64,000 nt of DNA from JAGLOK01 sp963677605 (GTDB taxonomy: Bacteria > Bacillota > Clostridia > Christensenellales > UMGS416). Below the pieces are notes generated by a model. The model was given only the letters and a program-made list of their open reading frames with translations, was not told the DNA's origin and made no database searches. Position numbers and translations under genes: made by a program. Where the stretch lies: positions 372,001-436,000 of the forward strand of contig CAXXDX010000006.1 in the NCBI GenBank assembly GCA_963677605.2, read 5' to 3'. Below, one piece after another: positions 42,835-51,253 of the stretch (the first letter of the stretch is position 1; every line of letters starts with the position of its first letter).

Positions 42835-45306
42835 CTACTCTTCAGGGTTATTGCTGCTTTCCAAGTGAGCATAACAGGAAATTACATCATTGCCCATAAC
42901 AGCATCAACGTATGGCCTTCCCTTGCCGAATACCGCCTGAATAGCCACTTCTTCGGAATTTATACGGTTTACTTCGCCGCTTTTTAATACGAAGATAATG
43001 TCTCTTGGATTTTTAACATAACAAACGCCTGCAATACACGTACCGTTTGAGCCGTTAGCGCTAAATGTCATGGTGCGCGCACCTTTTCCGCCTCTGTTTT
43101 GCGGAATATAATCAAGTGCCAGCACACGTTTTGCATATCCTGTGTCGGTCGCAATCAACACTTCGCCTTCTTCATCCACAGGATCAGCATATACAACATA
43201 GTCGTCAACCGAAAGAGTTATCGCTTTAACTCCCTTGGCCGAGCGCCCCATTGAGTTCACCTGAGTCTGGCGCATGCATAACGACATTCCTTTGTGTGTC
43301 ACAATAAGAATATTTTCGCCGCGTTTAACCAAATGGACTGATACAACTTCATCATCGTACTTAAGTCCGCATGCAACGACTTTTTTCGTGCGCGTATCAA
43401 ACTCAGCTATTTCAGTCGCTTTTGCCATTCCGTTTTTGGTGACAAACATAAACTTACCGGCTGTCGGCATTTTTCCGTTGAAATACAGTGTCCCGACAAC
43501 TTTTTCATCTGTGTCGAAACCGTGTATGAGCGATGAAAGATGCGCTCCTCTTGCGCCCCAGCGCTCCTGCGGAATGTCAGCGCAGGCAAACCTGTATGAA
43601 TTGCCTTTGTTTGTGAACAGCAAAAGGTTGTGTGCTGTGGTTGTTGCGACAGCTTCAAGCGGGCTGTCCTCTTTGCCTAAATCATCCATCAGCGAATCCG
43701 TTTGCGAACGGTTATAAGTCTTTTCTGGAAGCTGCTTTATATATCCTGCGCGGGTAATAACAACATATGTGTTTTCAACAAGCACAAAGTCTTCAGCCGG
43801 AGGCAGTTCCTTGTCCTCAGCCTTAACAATGCGTGTTCTTCTCCCTGAGTCAAAGCGTTTTTTAATGTCCAGAAGCTCTTTTTTGATAACGTTCATAAGT
43901 TTCGTCTTTGAACGCAGAATCGCTTTAAGCTTTTCAATAAGCTTTTTAAGCTCCGCAAGCTCTGTTTCAATCTTTTCCACTTCAAGCGCCGTAAGACGGG
44001 CTAAACGCATGTCAAGTATAGCCTGTGCCTGTATCCTTGTTAGCTCAAAACGCTTCATTAAGCTGCTTCTTGCTTCATTGGGCGAAGCAGATTTTTTGAT
44101 TATCTCCACCACTTCATCAATGTTTTGTATAGCAATTTTAAGTCCTTCCAAGATGTGCTCGCGTGCCTGTGCGCGCTCCAAGTCATACCTTGTTCTACGG
44201 GTAACCACTTCCTGCTGGTGCTTGATGTAGTAATGAATTATCTCTTTGAGGCTTAAGAGCCTAGGTTTGCCCTCTGCAATAGCAACAGCGTTTACATTGA
44301 AATTGCACTGAAGGTCTGTGTATTTATAAAGAAACTGAAGTATTTTATCTGCATCATGGTCTTTTTTTACCTCGATAACAGCACGCATGCCTTCCCTGTC
44401 ACTCTCGTCGCGGATATCATTTATACCTTGAAGTATGCCCTTCTTTTTAAGAGTGGTTTCCATTATCTTTTCAAGCATATTAGCTTTGTTTACCTGATAT
44501 GGAATTTCGGTTATAACAATGTTGCTTTTCCCGCCACTGGCTTTTTCAATGGTTGCTTTTGCGCGCATAACCACTTTGCCTTTGCCGGTTTCATAAGCAT
44601 CTTTTATGCCTTCGGAGCCGATGATATATCCTCCGGTAGGAAAGTCCGGACCTTTAATATATTCCATCAGCCCCTCAATAGTAATATTCGGATTATCTAT
44701 CTGAGCACACACACCGTCTATTACTTCGCCCAAGTTGTGAGGTGCCATGTTTGTGGCAAGGCCGACTGCGATTCCCATCGCACCGTTAACCAGAAGGTTC
44801 GGGAAGCGTCCCGGAAGCATATCCGGCTCTTTTAGCGTATCGTCAAAGTTATATGAAAAAGGAACTGTGTCCTTTTCAATGTCCCGAAGCATTTCCAATG
44901 CGAGGTTTGTCATGCGCACTTCCGTGTATCTCATCGCCGCCGCGCTGTCTCCGTCTATTGAACCGAAGTTTCCATGACCGTCAACCAGTGTTTCGCGCAA
45001 AGAAAAGTCCTGCGCCATGCGAACCATAGCGTCATATATGGATGTATCGCCGTGCGGATGATACTTACCCATCGTGTCACCCGCGATTCTTGCGGATTTT
45101 TTGTGAGGTTTGTCGGGAGTGTTGCTCAGCTCACGCATGGTATAAAGTATCCTGCGCTGAACAGGCTTTAATCCATCTTCTACGCGCGGAAGAGCGCGCT
45201 CCATAACTACGTATTCCGCATACGGCATCATGGAATCATGCATAACCTCTTCCAGGGAGCTTTTTATAATGGTTTCGTTGCGTATAATCTTATTGTTTCT
45301 TGCCAT
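42835..45306 (-). CDS. Type IIA DNA topoisomerase subunit A (GyrA/ParC type)
   Basis: 823 residues. The N-terminal winged helix holds SARIAGDTMGKYHPHGDTSIYDA and AAMRYTEVRM, where the tyrosine is the DNA-cleaving nucleophile. LPGRFPNLLVNGAMGIAVGL follows, then the coiled-coil gate and a six-bladed C-terminal domain. QNRGGKG near residue 725 matches the gyrase box except for Asn in place of the usual Arg/Lys at position 2, leaving gyrase versus topoisomerase IV open. The TAATG overlap with subunit B shows one operon. Not next to dnaA or recF in this window, so this could be the organism's second topoisomerase pair. Confidence 0.9.
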   Translation of the reverse strand: MARNNKIIRNETIIKSSLEEVMHDSMMPYAEYVVMERALPRVEDGLKPVQRRILYTMRELSNTPDKPHKKSARIAGDTMGKYHPHGDTSIYDAMVRMAQDFSLRETLVDGHGNFGSIDGDSAAAMRYTEVRMTNLALEMLRDIEKDTVPFSYNFDDTLKEPDMLPGRFPNLLVNGAMGIAVGLATNMAPHNLGEVIDGVCAQIDNPNITIEGLMEYIKGPDFPTGGYIIGSEGIKDAYETGKGKVVMRAKATIEKASGGKSNIVITEIPYQVNKANMLEKIMETTLKKKGILQGINDIRDESDREGMRAVIEVKKDHDADKILQFLYKYTDLQCNFNVNAVAIAEGKPRLLSLKEIIHYYIKHQQEVVTRRTRYDLERAQAREHILEGLKIAIQNIDEVVEIIKKSASPNEARSSLMKRFELTRIQAQAILDMRLARLTALEVEKIETELAELKKLIEKLKAILRSKTKLMNVIKKELLDIKKRFDSGRRTRIVKAEDKELPPAEDFVLVENTYVVITRAGYIKQLPEKTYNRSQTDSLMDDLGKEDSPLEAVATTTAHNLLLFTNKGNSYRFACADIPQERWGARGAHLSSLIHGFDTDEKVVGTLYFNGKMPTAGKFMFVTKNGMAKATEIAEFDTRTKKVVACGLKYDDEVVSVHLVKRGENILIVTHKGMSLCMRQTQVNSMGRSAKGVKAITLSVDDYVVYADPVDEEGEVLIATDTGYAKRVLALDYIPQNRGGKGARTMTFSANGSNGTCIAGVCYVKNPRDIIFVLKSGEVNRINSEEVAIQAVFGKGRPYVDAVMGNDVISCYAHLESSNNPEE

Positions 45307-47276
45307 TAAGCAATCCCCCCTTCTGTCTGTATGCCGTCAATATTTTCGCCTGCCTCAAAGTTTGCATGGCTAATAATATAATCTCTTCTTTTTTCTACTT
45401 TTGAACCCATAAGCGTTGTAACTATCTCGTCAGCTGCGGCCGCATCGTCGATTGTAACCTGTAATAGCTTTCTGCCGTCAGGATTTAGCGTTGTTTCCCA
45501 CAGCTGATCAGGATTCATCTCACCCAGACCTTTATATCGCTGTATGGTATATCCCTTGCCTGCTTTTTCTGTTGCCTCTCGAAGGTCGCGCTCATCATAG
45601 CAATACTCCATGAACCTTCCCCGTTTCACTCTGTAAAGCGGCGGAAGTCCTATATACACTTTTCCTTCCTGAATAAGCTCACGCATATATCTGAAGAAGA
45701 ATGTAAGCAAAATTGCACGGATGTGTGCACCGTCCTGGTCGGCATCGGAAAGAATTATTATCTTGTGGTATTTAAGATTGTCTATTGTGAAATCAACATC
45801 TATGCCTGTGTTAAGCGCCGTGATAATCGATCGAAACTCCTCGTTGTTGATAACCGCGTCAATACGCTTTTTCTCAGCGTTAAGCGGTTTGCCGCGAAGC
45901 GGCAATATAGCCTGAAAGCGTCTGTCGCGCCCTTGTTTTGCGCTTCCGCCGGCACTGTCGCCCTCAACTATAATAAGTTCGTTGTCTTCAGCTTTTCGGC
46001 CTGTGCACGATGAAAGCTTTCCGACAAGCGGTGCTCCTTCAAGAGCTGAGCGTTTTCTTGCCATCTGTTTTGCTTTTCTGGCAGCTTTTCGAACCTTTGC
46101 AGATTTAAGTGCTTTGTCAACAATAGCATTTGCTGCTTTCTGATTTTTAAGGTCGCTGAACCACGCTGTAAGGTGCTTGGTTACCATTGCGTCAACGGCT
46201 GACCTTGCTTCCGTATTTCCCAGCTTGCTTTTTGTCTGCCCTTCAAACTGAACGCCGCGCATTTTAAGGGATATGATGCATGTCATACCTTCTCTGAAGT
46301 CTTCACCCGTAAGGTTTGCATCTTTTGCCTTAAGCATTCCGTTTTTGCGCATATAGTCATTGAGCACTTTTGTTATAGCAGATTTTAATCCCGTCTCGTG
46401 CGTGCCGCCTTCGGTAGTCGGTATATTGTTTACAAACGAGAAGATGTTTTCCGTATACCCTGCTGTGTATTGAAAGCAAACCGTTATCTGCATGTCGCCT
46501 TTGTTTTCAGTCAGTATTACAGGTTTTGAATGAAGAACTGTTTTATCTTCATTTAATAGTTTAATATAGTCCGCGATACCACCTTTAAAGAAGTATGTCA
46601 CTTCTCTTGCGGGATCTTTCCTTAAATCTTTAAACTCGATTTTAAGTCCGCTGTTTAAAAACGCCAGCTCGCGCAGCCTGCGCTCTATTGTTTCACTGTT
46701 AAAATTAATATGGTCAAAAACCTTTATATCAGGCTTGAATGTTACTATCGTGCCATGCTCAAATGTTTTGCCGCATTCCTGAAGCGGAGCCTTCGGCCTT
46801 CCCGGGAGAACTTTCTTTTTGCTGTTGCTATATACGCTTTCATACTGCTGCCTGTATATCTTGCCATCTTTATGGACTTCAACATTAAGCCACTCCGAAA
46901 GTGCGTTTACAACAGATGCGCCTACGCCGTGCAAACCGCCTGAATAGGAATAAGTGTCGTTATCAAACTTTCCGCCTGCATGAAGCTGTGTGTAAACAAC
47001 CTCTACACCGGATATCTTAAGCTGCGGATGTTTGTCAACCGGCACTCCGCGTCCGTTGTCTGTCACCCTTACTGAACTGTCAGGATTTATTGTTACCGTC
47101 ACTAAATCCGCAAATCCGTTTGCAGCTTCGTCCACTGCGTTATCGACTATCTCCCACAGCATGTGGTGCAGCCCGCGTGAACCTGTTGACCCAATGTACA
47201 TTCCGGGCCTCATACGCACAGCATCAAGCCCCTCAAGCACTTTGATGGAGCCGGATGTATAATTATTGTTTGTCAT
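45306..47276 (-). CDS. Type IIA DNA topoisomerase subunit B (GyrB/ParE type)
   Basis: 656 residues. GHKL ATPase with EIVDNAVDEAANG, VTDNGRGVPVDKH and GGLHGVGASVVNALS, a transducer with the QTKSKLGN loop, and TOPRIM with VEGDSAGGSAKQGRD, RGKPLNAEKKR and LSDADQDGAHI, which hold the metal-binding acidic residues. The C-terminal IQRYKGLGEMNP-(D)QLWETT closes the domain. GGAGG precedes the ATG. It lacks the long insert of proteobacterial GyrB. With subunit A it forms a supercoiling or decatenating enzyme. Confidence 0.93.
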   Translation of the reverse strand: MTNNNYTSGSIKVLEGLDAVRMRPGMYIGSTGSRGLHHMLWEIVDNAVDEAANGFADLVTVTINPDSSVRVTDNGRGVPVDKHPQLKISGVEVVYTQLHAGGKFDNDTYSYSGGLHGVGASVVNALSEWLNVEVHKDGKIYRQQYESVYSNSKKKVLPGRPKAPLQECGKTFEHGTIVTFKPDIKVFDHINFNSETIERRLRELAFLNSGLKIEFKDLRKDPAREVTYFFKGGIADYIKLLNEDKTVLHSKPVILTENKGDMQITVCFQYTAGYTENIFSFVNNIPTTEGGTHETGLKSAITKVLNDYMRKNGMLKAKDANLTGEDFREGMTCIISLKMRGVQFEGQTKSKLGNTEARSAVDAMVTKHLTAWFSDLKNQKAANAIVDKALKSAKVRKAARKAKQMARKRSALEGAPLVGKLSSCTGRKAEDNELIIVEGDSAGGSAKQGRDRRFQAILPLRGKPLNAEKKRIDAVINNEEFRSIITALNTGIDVDFTIDNLKYHKIIILSDADQDGAHIRAILLTFFFRYMRELIQEGKVYIGLPPLYRVKRGRFMEYCYDERDLREATEKAGKGYTIQRYKGLGEMNPDQLWETTLNPDGRKLLQVTIDDAAAADEIVTTLMGSKVEKRRDYIISHANFEAGENIDGIQTEGGIA

Positions 47277-47339
47277 CTTCTGATTTTCCTCCGTTTACCC
47301 TATATCATAAGTAAATCAATATGTGGTATCACAAAAGGT

Positions 47340-47367
47340 ATTATAGCACAAAATACACACTTGTAAA
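47340..47367 (-). promoter_or_regulatory. Promoter of the topoisomerase operon
   Basis: Read on the minus strand: TTTACA (47367-47362), 16-bp spacer ending in TGC, TATAAT (47345-47340), a combined -35 and extended -10 promoter, 63 bp upstream of the subunit B start. Confidence 0.7.
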
Positions 47368-47428
47368 AGAATAGATGCAAACTCCTGTTCTTATTTCCTG
47401 AAGCACTGCTTTCTTGCCGTGTATCTGC

Positions 47429-47457
47429 TTTACACCTTATGCATAAGATGATATTCT
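47429..47457 (+). promoter_or_regulatory. Promoter of the two-domain lipoprotein gene, with palindrome in the spacer
   Basis: TTTACA (47429-47434), 17-bp spacer and TATTCT (47452-47457). A perfect 12-bp palindrome CTTATGCATAAG (47436-47447) fills the spacer and could be an operator. Confidence 0.5.
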
Positions 47458-47480
47458 AATGCAAAGGAGAACAGATTACA

Positions 47481-48305
47481 ATGAAAAAGATTAGCCTTTT
47501 GGCCATTGCCGCAATATTTATAGTTTCTATGTTTACAGGCTGTTCAGCTGTCTCCGAAAACCACTATAGTCTTGTCGGCGAATGGCTGCTTACTGGAATT
47601 GATAACTTCTATACAGGCGAAGAATATGACTATACCGATGAGATATTTATATTTAATGAAGATGGAACCGGCATGGAAATATACAATCCCTGCGATTATT
47701 ACGAAGAACTGTCATATATCTCATGGAAAATTGAATCAGATTCTCCCACCACAGTCAGTATCAAGCACAGCGAAGAATACATTTATGAGTTTAACATTGT
47801 ATCTGTATCAGATGATACTTTGCAATGTTCTTATTATTTCGAAAATGACCCTGATACATACTACCTCGCAACCTATCAAAAAATGCAGGAAGGCTCATCC
47901 GATTTTGTAGGCTGCTGGTTCTATTCAGAATACTACGAGGGCGAAGAGTATTTTGATTCGGACTATTATTACATTTACTTGTACCCTGACGGAACTATGA
48001 TGGATTTATACTATGAGGTTCAGGATCAGATGTCCGATTACGGCACATGGGAATATGACGGTAAATATTTAAGCATTACATTTGACGGCTTTGAAACCAC
48101 ACGATATGATACGTCAGTTCAAAACAATAAGATGTCTCTTTATGAAACTGCAGGCAACGGCACAAAATTAACACATGTGTATAAAAGATATTACGGACTG
48201 ATAACAAACACTCCGCCCACAACATATCCTCAAGACATGGTCGAAGCAATAAACGAATTCTTCTCAGCTATATTTAAAAAGCTGGCCGGAAATTTTGCAA
48301 AATAG
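47481..48305 (+). CDS. Lipoprotein with two lipocalin-like beta domains
   Basis: 274 residues. Residues 1-21 are a lipoprotein signal ending in MFTGC. Two similar beta-rich domains follow: GEWLLTGIDNF (about 32-42) with FNEDGTGMEIY, and VGCWFYSEYYEGEEYF (about 143-158) with LYPDGTMMDLYYE, each a W-x-x-x strand, an N-D-G-T turn and later YGTWEYDGKYLSITFDG, the pattern of DUF5640/lipocalin-like secreted proteins. It is rich in Tyr, Asp and Glu. AAGGAG lies 9 bases before the ATG. Function unknown. It is convergent with the next gene with no bases between stop codons. Confidence 0.75.
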   Translation: MKKISLLAIAAIFIVSMFTGCSAVSENHYSLVGEWLLTGIDNFYTGEEYDYTDEIFIFNEDGTGMEIYNPCDYYEELSYISWKIESDSPTTVSIKHSEEYIYEFNIVSVSDDTLQCSYYFENDPDTYYLATYQKMQEGSSDFVGCWFYSEYYEGEEYFDSDYYYIYLYPDGTMMDLYYEVQDQMSDYGTWEYDGKYLSITFDGFETTRYDTSVQNNKMSLYETAGNGTKLTHVYKRYYGLITNTPPTTYPQDMVEAINEFFSAIFKKLAGNFAK

Positions 48306-49487
48306 CTAATCTCCAATAAATTCACCGTACCAATACATAAGAAGAGGCACAAACTCCTCGGCAGCTTTAAGGCTTCCTTCATCGCTGGGATGGTCATCTC
48401 CCGAGGAATCATATCTAAGAGTGTTTGAGCTGCTGTTTATAATGTGTGCTTCCTCTCCATCTAACAGCATATGATGATTGTCTTCATCAGTCAGCACATT
48501 ATAAAAGTCAAATACGAAAAGGTTTTCTCCATCGTAATCTTTGCGCCATCCGTCGTCCGCCACAAGCCAGTTTGCAAGTTCGCGAGTCTTTTTGGCGCTT
48601 GATATCCTCTGCATCGGAGGCGGCGTAATAAGCACAAACATCTTGTCAGGATGCTGTGAGAAGTAGCTGAGCAAGCTGAGATAAATTTCTTTTTCATCAT
48701 CTATTGAGTTCCCTACATCGCTGTTCGGGTAGCAGGATTTAAACATAATTATTGTGTTTTCACTCGGTGCAGGCTGTATATCGTTATAACCCGTCATATT
48801 TCCAAGCTCGTTATAAACAGTTGGCATAACGCTGTCATTAAACCAGTCCGGCCAGTCGGAAGTGTCTGTTCTGTCCCCCATCTCGCGCCAGCCATAGTAT
48901 GTGTCCGCAACATGTATATTGTTTTCATTGAGCATTTGATTTAATCCGGCGTTTAACCAGTTTTCACCCACACTGTGATGTATGAATATGAGATTAACAG
49001 TTTCTCCGTCATAATCTTCAGGCTGTAAACTATCCTCGCTTTGTTCATCTTCCTGTGTCTCATCCGGAGTCTGTGTTTCACTTGGTTTTTCCAAAACACT
49101 TGTGCTGTCGGAAAAGATTATCTCATAGCCCTCTTCAACACTGTATGCGTTTAGTATGTCTTTTATCCCATTTTCTATATCCTCAAAATCAAAGTCCTGA
49201 AGCTTATTGTAATTCTCTTCTGATATTGTAATCATAACCGTTGACGACTCTGAGTTCGCATAAGCTTCTTTTATCCCATATTCTGTGCCAAGAACCCAGT
49301 CATGAAGAGTTAGGTTTACAGAATCGTCATCCGAAAGCTCCACAGCCTCAGAAACCTCCTCTGTTACAGCTTCTTCAGTATAAGAGGCTTCATTTTCTTC
49401 TTGATTTGCTTCATTGTTTTGAGTTGTGTTTGTGCATCCTGAAAATATCAATACCAGTGCAATCATAAATATAAATATCTTTTTCAT
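48306..49487 (-). CDS. SGNH-hydrolase-like lipoprotein
   Basis: 393 residues. Lipoprotein signal ending in LIFSGC (residues 1-18), then a long acidic low-complexity linker to about residue 150. The second half begins NLIFIHHSVGENWLNAGLN, where a serine follows HH, and goes on with IIMFKSCYPNSDV and a C-terminal GDDHPSDEGSLKAAEEFVPLL, which resembles the D-x-x-H block of SGNH esterases. The same upstream region contains MFVLITPPPMQRISS. This suggests an extracellular esterase or acyl-modifying protein, but the nucleophile block is not canonical, so the assignment is tentative. Nine bases separate it from the upstream lipoprotein gene. Confidence 0.6.
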   Translation of the reverse strand: MKKIFIFMIALVLIFSGCTNTTQNNEANQEENEASYTEEAVTEEVSEAVELSDDDSVNLTLHDWVLGTEYGIKEAYANSESSTVMITISEENYNKLQDFDFEDIENGIKDILNAYSVEEGYEIIFSDSTSVLEKPSETQTPDETQEDEQSEDSLQPEDYDGETVNLIFIHHSVGENWLNAGLNQMLNENNIHVADTYYGWREMGDRTDTSDWPDWFNDSVMPTVYNELGNMTGYNDIQPAPSENTIIMFKSCYPNSDVGNSIDDEKEIYLSLLSYFSQHPDKMFVLITPPPMQRISSAKKTRELANWLVADDGWRKDYDGENLFVFDFYNVLTDEDNHHMLLDGEEAHIINSSSNTLRYDSSGDDHPSDEGSLKAAEEFVPLLMYWYGEFIGD

Positions 49488-49496
49488 ATCTTTCCC

Positions 49497-50789
49497 CTAT
49501 TCAAATGTGAAAACATGCACCACCGGCCTGTCTCCGTCCGCAAACAGCTCAAGTACATAAAGCCTGTTTTTTTCATAGTCATAAGCAGTAGCACCCAGAT
49601 ACTGCATCGCAGTCTCGTCCCGATCTAGAATCATATATTCGCTAAGGTCTAAAAAAGCATAGGGCTGCACTTCATATGGCATTGTCTCTCCGTTAAAAGA
49701 CTTCACAGCCTCTTCTGCACTGTAAAATGCAATGCATGCACGAAAATCATCGTTCCACCAGCCGCGCTCATCATGCGGATATGGCGGCACTTCAGGAACT
49801 TTCTCATTCTCGTCTCCGCTTATAGGATAAACCACTCCATTTGAAAAGCCATACCATGTTTCGCCGTATCCATGAGTGCCCGCAAAGATTATAGCATCCC
49901 CTGCATCACAAGAAACAAATGCGCCTCCGGTCCATGAATCAGCGTGGGAATATCCATTCATTTTGTATCCTTCATCGCCGTTATATGAATCGTCATATCC
50001 TATAATAAGCATTGCGCTTATATTTTCATTCTGTTGTGCATTTATAATATCCGTGCTTTTTACTGCATATAAAGACGGTCCCATTCCTCCCCATCCGCCG
50101 TCACGGAATCTTCCGGTAAACAAATCAGCCCCACCAAAAAGCTCAATATAGTTTTGGGGTATACTGAACATATAATCATTTGATGTATACCTTTTGTAGC
50201 CCACGATGCACACTTTTCCAGCTTCACCTAATCTTAAATCCGTGTATCCATGCGTTCCAAGCTCCACTTCCTCTTCAAAATGCTGTCCATAGCAGAAAAA
50301 AAGGTTATCCCCGACAATTTCCAGCCCGGCACGCGGTATCTCCATGCTCCATCCTTCAAATAATGAGCCTTTAATATCGGTCAGTCCCTGAATAATCTCC
50401 GCTTTATTAAGCTCAGAAGTATTCTTTGATATCACAAGTTCCGGTATTGTTATTTCCGCCACATCCGCAAACCAATTATGCCCCGTAATAAACAGACTGC
50501 TGCTTTCAGGATTAAAGCACATCCCTTCACCGCCATATGAAAACATTTCATCTTCCGTTTCTCCATCATCCGGAAGAAGAAAAGCTCCCAAATAAATAAT
50601 TGAATCAGGATTTATTGAATCTGATGAAATTATTGTTTTTTCGGACTCTTCTGCAGAAGCTTCTGTATTGGTTTTTATAGGTTCTTGGCTTTCTTTATGG
50701 TTTAAAATGGTTTCTTCCTGTGAAACTGTACAGGAAATGATTAATAAAGCAAGTAATGTGACAATGGTAAATAGAAGCAGTTTTTTCAT
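49497..50789 (-). CDS. Lipoprotein with repeated beta strands, unknown family
   Basis: I start at the ATG 50789, which gives the lipoprotein signal MKKLLLFTIVTLLALLIISC; an ATG 57 bases upstream has no ribosome site and spoils the signal. GAGGG precedes the chosen start. The 430-residue product has repeated strand motifs (SIIYLGAFLLPDDGE, MCFNPESSSLFITGH, FFCYGQHF, MLIIGYDDSY, IIFAGTHGYG, AMQYLGATAYDYEKNRLYVLE) that suggest a beta-propeller. The closing HVFTF strand could pair with the first blade. Not assigned to a named family. It is the first gene of a two-gene operon with the SGNH-like lipoprotein. Confidence 0.6.
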   Translation of the reverse strand: MKKLLLFTIVTLLALLIISCTVSQEETILNHKESQEPIKTNTEASAEESEKTIISSDSINPDSIIYLGAFLLPDDGETEDEMFSYGGEGMCFNPESSSLFITGHNWFADVAEITIPELVISKNTSELNKAEIIQGLTDIKGSLFEGWSMEIPRAGLEIVGDNLFFCYGQHFEEEVELGTHGYTDLRLGEAGKVCIVGYKRYTSNDYMFSIPQNYIELFGGADLFTGRFRDGGWGGMGPSLYAVKSTDIINAQQNENISAMLIIGYDDSYNGDEGYKMNGYSHADSWTGGAFVSCDAGDAIIFAGTHGYGETWYGFSNGVVYPISGDENEKVPEVPPYPHDERGWWNDDFRACIAFYSAEEAVKSFNGETMPYEVQPYAFLDLSEYMILDRDETAMQYLGATAYDYEKNRLYVLELFADGDRPVVHVFTFE

Positions 50790-50834
50790 AATGCCCTCAC
50801 TGTCTGTAGTCGTGAGTTTGATTACAACAGCATT

Positions 50835-50840
50835 ATTATA
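50835..50840 (-). promoter_or_regulatory. Extended -10 promoter of the lipoprotein pair
   Basis: On the minus strand TGGTATAAT is a TGn-extended perfect -10 box 46 bp upstream of the start codon of the beta-strand lipoprotein. The -35 region is weak. Confidence 0.5.
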
Positions 50841-50873
50841 CCACATAATTACATTTTAATATAAATACTGCAA

Positions 50874-50900
50874 TAAAAAAACCGCACACTGCGGTGCGGC
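50874..50900 (-). terminator. Orphan Rho-independent terminator upstream of the lipoprotein operon
   Basis: CCGCAC-(6 nt)-GTGCGG followed, on the minus strand only, by a seven-T run. No protein gene is read into it: the next gene to the right, rex, is on the plus strand. It therefore ends an unassigned minus-strand transcript. Confidence 0.75.
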
Positions 50901-51093
50901 AAAAATATAGATAAGAGTTTAAAGGGATGCTCCTACTAACATAATTAATAAGAATTATTTATTTTACAATTAAATGTAATAAAGACTGTCGATTTCCTGT
51001 GTTTTTACACTATATTTTTACATACTTTTACAAAACCATTTATCCATTGCAAATATGCATATTTTACTAATTCTTATTCGATATATAATTATC
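50901..51093 (-). ncRNA. Candidate small RNA between its own promoter and terminator
   Basis: A promoter read on the minus strand (TTGACA 51128-51123, 17 bp, TACCTT 51105-51100) would start near 51093, and the orphan terminator ends near 50874, giving about 220 nucleotides. The segment has no plausible coding frame and is AT-rich. A 11-nt inverted repeat (50947-50957 against 51068-51078) would allow a long-range stem within it. Supported only by promoter and terminator placement. Confidence 0.35.
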
Positions 51094-51189
51094 GTAATAA
51101 AGGTATCACATTGATATTTATTTGTCAATCTTTATATTTTTAGTATTTTCAGTGTTTATAATTAATAAAATTAGGTTATATTAATGTTG

Positions 51190-51218
51190 TTGACACTTCA
51201 AACCTTATATAGTATAAT
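51190..51218 (+). promoter_or_regulatory. Perfect consensus sigma-A promoter of the rex-hyd operon
   Basis: TTGACA (51190-51195), 17 bp, TATAAT (51213-51218), 35 bp upstream of the rex start. No Rex-type palindrome (TTGTTAA-N4-TTAACAA) is seen here; instead the downstream edge of the -10 box begins a direct repeat of the AATTCTTAT-CGATATA element also present at 51069. Confidence 0.85.
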
Positions 51219-51253
51219 TCTTATCGATATAAATATACCGAATGGAGTGCTCA

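Noticed and set aside
42669..42872. 67-codon minus-strand frame after the topoisomerase operon
   Set aside because: It overlaps the 3' end of subunit A and its terminator and has no ribosome site.
51129..51253. Rex operator in the rex-hyd promoter
   Set aside because: I looked for TTGTTAA-N4-TTAACAA and found no match; only the AATTCTTAT repeats are present.
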